The notes beneath the pieces were generated by a model, which was given only the letters and a program-made list of their open reading frames with translations, had not been told where the DNA came from and did not search any database. A stretch of DNA of 7,815 nucleotides from Candidatus Helarchaeota archaeon (lineage in GTDB: Archaea; Asgardarchaeota; Lokiarchaeia; Helarchaeales; HEL-GB-A): assembly GCA_016840125.1 (NCBI GenBank), contig JAEOSY010000681.1, positions 1-7,815 on the forward strand, read 5' to 3'. The position numbers were made by a program, and so were the translations under genes. Below are positions 6,158-7,815 of this stretch, piece after piece (positions within the stretch are counted from its first letter, which is position 1; each line of letters begins with the position of its first letter).

Positions 6158-6163
6158 TTTTTT
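6158..6163 (+). terminator. T6 run downstream of the HEPN-like gene
   Basis: A six-T run (GATTTTTTG) lies about 120 bp after the stop at 6038, in A/T-rich DNA without a clear stem. It is a plausible archaeal T-tract terminator for the HEPN-like gene, but such runs are common here. Confidence 0.22.
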
Positions 6164-6230
6164 GTTCAATGTCTATTTTAAAGCTGTGCTTTCTTAAAGT
6201 TGCGATCAAATTAGAAAGGATTTCTTCAAA

Positions 6231-6460
6231 AAAATAGACCTCAACGTTATTTGTTTACAAACCCGCATTGTTAGAAGTTTACAAAATGCGATTGTTAGAA
6301 GTTTACAAAAGGTAGAGGTCTTCGTTAGAAGTTTACAAAAGGTAGAGGTCTTCGTTAGAAGTTTACAAGAAAGATAGACCTCAACGTTATTTGTTTACAA
6401 ATCCTGACTGTTAGAAGTTTACAAGTAGCTTAGAATCGTATAAAATACTTCCGTAGTATT
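6231..6460 (+). repeat. Dispersed-repeat cluster 5 (seven units) between convergent genes
   Basis: Units start at 6247 and 6387 (TTATTTGTTTACA) and at 6271, 6295, 6325, 6355 and 6411 (exact TTAGAAGTTTACA). Spacings are 24, 24, 30, 30, 32 and 24 bp. The 30-bp intervals both carry GTAGAGGTCTTCG (6312-6324, 6342-6354). ATAGACCTCAACG precedes each TTATTTG unit (6234-6246, 6374-6386). The cluster closes with AAGTAGCTTAGAATCG and AAAATACTTC, the flank also seen after cluster 1. AATACT (6444-6449) and AGTATT (6455-6460) add a small hairpin. It occupies the gap between the plus-strand HEPN-like gene and the minus-strand zinc-protein gene. The remaining sequence of that gap is A/T-rich without a recognisable gene. 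Confidence 0.9.
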
Positions 6461-6542
6461 GAAAGCTCACAGTCTAGTCAAACCCTCTTAATATATAACC
6501 TTCGCTACTCTGATTTGATCAAAATTAAAGGGGTACTAAATT

Positions 6543-6713
6543 TCATCTTACTAACTCTAGTGTATACGTTTTCTTCTTGTTTGGTGGTGTTTTTTGATGA
6601 TGGATAATACCGTCATTCGTACAAATGTCACACATATCTTTCCTGCAAATCTGACACTTATTTCTTTTAAGTCCCCGATGGGTTGTACAGACAATACAAC
6701 TAGATTCTTCCAT
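6543..6713 (-). CDS. 56-residue B-box-like zinc-finger protein
   Basis: The minus-strand frame from ATG at 6713 to TGA at 6543 encodes 56 residues. Zinc ligands are C6-x2-C9, C20-x2-C23, C28-x2-C31 and H38-H39, with H12 a further candidate. The order C-x2-C...C-x2-C-x4-C-x2-C-x6-H-H follows the B-box cross-brace pattern, which binds two zincs and usually mediates protein contacts. A lysine-rich tail (PPNKKK) follows. Nine Cys/His in 34 residues is very unlikely by chance. A strong SD, AGAGGAG, ends ten bases before the ATG, and the gene starts 18 bp after the stop of the membrane-protein gene, so the two form an operon. The role is unknown; the zinc module may dock to its membrane partner or to RNA or ubiquitin-like factors. 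A longer antisense frame over the same DNA destroys this pattern. Confidence 0.85.
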   Translation of the reverse strand: MEESSCIVCTTHRGLKRNKCQICRKDMCDICTNDGIIHHQKTPPNKKKTYTLELVR

Positions 6714-6731
6714 TTATCATCATCTCCTCTT

Positions 6732-7373
6732 TTAAAAAAACCCCCACAACTGTCCTCCAATGAGTATTAAAATTGCTAGTGACGCTAATACGCAGAATAA
6801 ACCGGTGTAAGTACAACGAAAACCCCACTTGATACAAGTAACCTTTTGATTGTTTTTCTCACAGTAATCCCCCAAACTCGATACAATCTTATCTAACAAT
6901 TTGTCGATTATTACCTTCTCTTCTTGATAAATCAGAGCTTTTGCTTCTGTAAGGCTTTTACTGTATTGATCTCCCTGACCTTTTATGGTTTCGGTATCTT
7001 GAGACGTAGGATAATAGTCAAGGGGGCGTAACCACTCTTTAATCCATTGGGCGACCATTACGAACAGAAGAGCGACTAACAGCGAGACTGTAGCAACGAT
7101 AGCAAAGATAGTATAGGCTTGAATTAGAATTATATTGACGCTGGCTATAAGACTGTTTGTTGATACAAAGAATATTGTAGTCATGGTACCATATAGACCT
7201 AGAATTAAGCTAATTAAACGTAATTGGCTGCTCGATTTCGATTCTAAAGCTGTTTTTCTACCCTTTTCAAAATTTAATTCATTGATGTAGATGGATAAAA
7301 CTAGTTTTCCACTCGCTTCATCTATTTTTTCCACCACTTCTTCTGCCCCTGACTCAATTATAAAACTTCTCAC
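6732..7373 (-). CDS. Membrane protein with three hydrophobic segments, first gene of an operon
   Basis: The product has 213 residues. Residues 1-50 are soluble, mixed and then charged (EKGRKTALESKSSS). A hydrophobic block follows with helices at about 53-71 and 79-108. A soluble, helical region of about 75 residues (about 115-187, with a Lys/Glu-rich stretch at 143-178) precedes a last helix at about 188-208. The stop follows at once. The layout of a helical pair plus a charged cytoplasmic section faintly recalls SLATT-like two-helix effector proteins, but no diagnostic motif is visible and I do not assign a family. The start is GTG at 7373, the first standard start in a frame that opens at a TAA (7403-7401). 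It lacks an SD but has a TATA-like box about 31 bp upstream, so translation may be leaderless or nearly so. The B-box-like gene follows 18 bp downstream. Confidence 0.8.
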   Translation of the reverse strand: MRSFIIESGAEEVVEKIDEASGKLVLSIYINELNFEKGRKTALESKSSSQLRLISLILGLYGTMTTIFFVSTNSLIASVNIILIQAYTIFAIVATVSLLVALLFVMVAQWIKEWLRPLDYYPTSQDTETIKGQGDQYSKSLTEAKALIYQEEKVIIDKLLDKIVSSLGDYCEKNNQKVTCIKWGFRCTYTGLFCVLASLAILILIGGQLWGFF

Positions 7374-7398
7374 AATATGTTTTTTATTTGGTAGTCTG

Positions 7399-7427
7399 CC
7401 TTAAAAAACTATTGTAACAATATTACA
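7399..7427 (-). promoter_or_regulatory. Promoter of the membrane/B-box operon with a TGTAA-N5-TTACA palindrome
   Basis: On the minus strand, TTTTTTAAGG (7408-7399) lies about 31 bp before the GTG start and matches the box before the HEPN-like gene. Immediately upstream, TGTAA (7413-7417) and TTACA (7423-7427) form a perfect inverted repeat with a five-base gap. This is where an archaeal regulator would block or recruit TBP/TFB. Regulation of the two genes together is inferred from position only. Confidence 0.45.
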
Positions 7428-7494
7428 GAAAAAATCAAATATCAAATCTAATAGGAACCTATTTTGACTGTGTGTAGGCTTAATTTGATACGGG

Positions 7495-7509
7495 AAAGGT
7501 ATTGCCTTT
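7495..7509. other. Short inverted repeat AAAGG-N5-CCTTT
   Basis: AAAGG (7495-7499) and CCTTT (7505-7509) form a five-base stem around TATTG. It lies in the 7374-7608 stretch upstream of the operon promoter, which otherwise shows only a C-rich/T-rich tract and no gene. The function is unknown; it could be a second regulatory site or chance. Confidence 0.3.
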
Positions 7510-7608
7510 ATTCCTAACTTTGAATCCCTCCCCCCTTTTCTATTTTCCTCTAACTTTTAGGCAGTACCCCCCAAATCCACATAAATGAAAATTATATTAG
7601 AAAATTTG

Positions 7609-7692
7609 TTTGAAGTTTACAAAGATTTTCCGTTAGAAGTTTACAGACTCCCTGTGTAAAAGTTTACAAAAAAGATAGCCCTCTACGCTATC
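7609..7692 (+). repeat. Dispersed-repeat cluster 6 (three units) plus hairpin
   Basis: Units start at 7609 (TTTGAAGTTTACA), 7633 (exact) and 7656 (GTAAAAGTTTACA), spaced 24 and 23 bp. The last is followed by GATAGC (7674-7679) and GCTATC (7687-7692), a perfect six-base stem with a seven-base loop containing CCTCTAC. This hairpin sits where the GATAGACCTCAACG spacer lies in cluster 5 and looks like a variant of it. From 7693 to the end I see no gene. The last bases hold GGCGGAGGT, SD-like, within GAGGT-N5-ACCTC (7798-7812), which might precede a gene outside the window. Confidence 0.8.
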
Positions 7693-7815
7693 CACACTAA
7701 CATCCTCAAGCATAAATTTGTCTATATTCGGCAAACAAAGGTATTTAATTTATTTGGTATGAAAATTGTTAGAAAATAAATTTGAAAATCAAAGGCGGAG
7801 GTATCAAACCTCGAT

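Noticed and set aside
6211..6246. TTAGAAAGGATTTCTTC before cluster 5 as an extra unit
   Set aside because: It shares TTAGAA and is followed by the ATAGACCTC spacer, but the GTTTACA core is missing. It may be a decayed unit; not counted.
6247..6423. CRISPR array
   Set aside because: The repeat core is only 13 bp, spacings vary from 19 to 32 bp, and the spacers are shared between clusters instead of unique. No cas gene is present.
6717..6723. ATGATGA (minus strand) as box C of a C/D guide RNA
   Set aside because: It lies between the SD and ATG of the zinc-protein gene, and no D box at the right distance was found.
6557..6760. 67-codon minus-strand frame overlapping the zinc-protein gene
   Set aside because: It overlaps the end of the upstream gene, has no SD and scrambles the Cys/His pattern that the shorter frame 6543-6713 displays perfectly.
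7790..7815. Possible tRNA T-arm on the minus strand at the window edge
   Set aside because: GAGGTTTGATACCTC has a T instead of the invariant C56, its five-base stem does not close, and no acceptor end follows.

Overview
The window looks archaeal, and most likely comes from an Asgard-type archaeon or a close relative. It is A+T-rich. It combines a secreted NosD-like parallel beta-helix protein, a leucine-rich-repeat protein, a small B-box-like zinc protein and zinc-ribbon membrane proteins. Two genes have a T/A-rich box 27-31 bp before the start codon and no Shine-Dalgarno (SD) sequence at usable distance, as in leaderless archaeal transcription. Other genes have strong SD sequences. The lineage is inferred from gene content; no marker gene is present.

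Layout. Bases 1-283 hold the 3' end of a small membrane-protein gene broken by a 76-bp tandem duplication, followed by a short possible zinc-motif remnant. On the minus strand, 791-2026 encodes the beta-helix protein with five C-terminal membrane helices. On the plus strand come a four-helix membrane protein with a C-terminal zinc ribbon (2473-2943, apparent ATT start after a perfect SD), a possible 28-residue ORF, a 427-residue LRR protein (3356-4639), and a 425-residue protein with a HEPN-like R-N-x3-H motif (4761-6038). On the minus strand at the right, a two-gene operon encodes a three-helix membrane protein (6732-7373) and a 56-residue B-box-like zinc protein (6543-6713).

The most unusual feature is not a gene. 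A 13-bp motif, TTAGAAGTTTACA, and its variants occur about 24 times (11 exact). They form six clusters, one in every intergenic gap longer than 100 bp and none inside the main genes, and all copies lie on the plus strand whichever way the neighbouring genes run. Spacings are restricted to about 19, 23/24, 30 and 32 bp. The spacers themselves are conserved between clusters: one class reads GTAGAGGTCTTCG, the other ATAGACCTCAACG, and the two share a complementary core. Three clusters also end in a related right flank. This is a modular, strand-polarised intergenic repeat whose function cannot be read from the sequence. Iteron-like protein-binding arrays, a replication- or segregation-related strand mark, and a family of structured transcripts are all open.

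The genes do not form one obvious pathway. The LRR protein and the HEPN-like protein are adjacent and co-oriented, which could be a recognition/effector pair, but each seems to have its own promoter region. The membrane protein and the B-box-like protein are 18 bp apart and almost certainly co-transcribed behind a promoter with a TGTAA-N5-TTACA palindrome.
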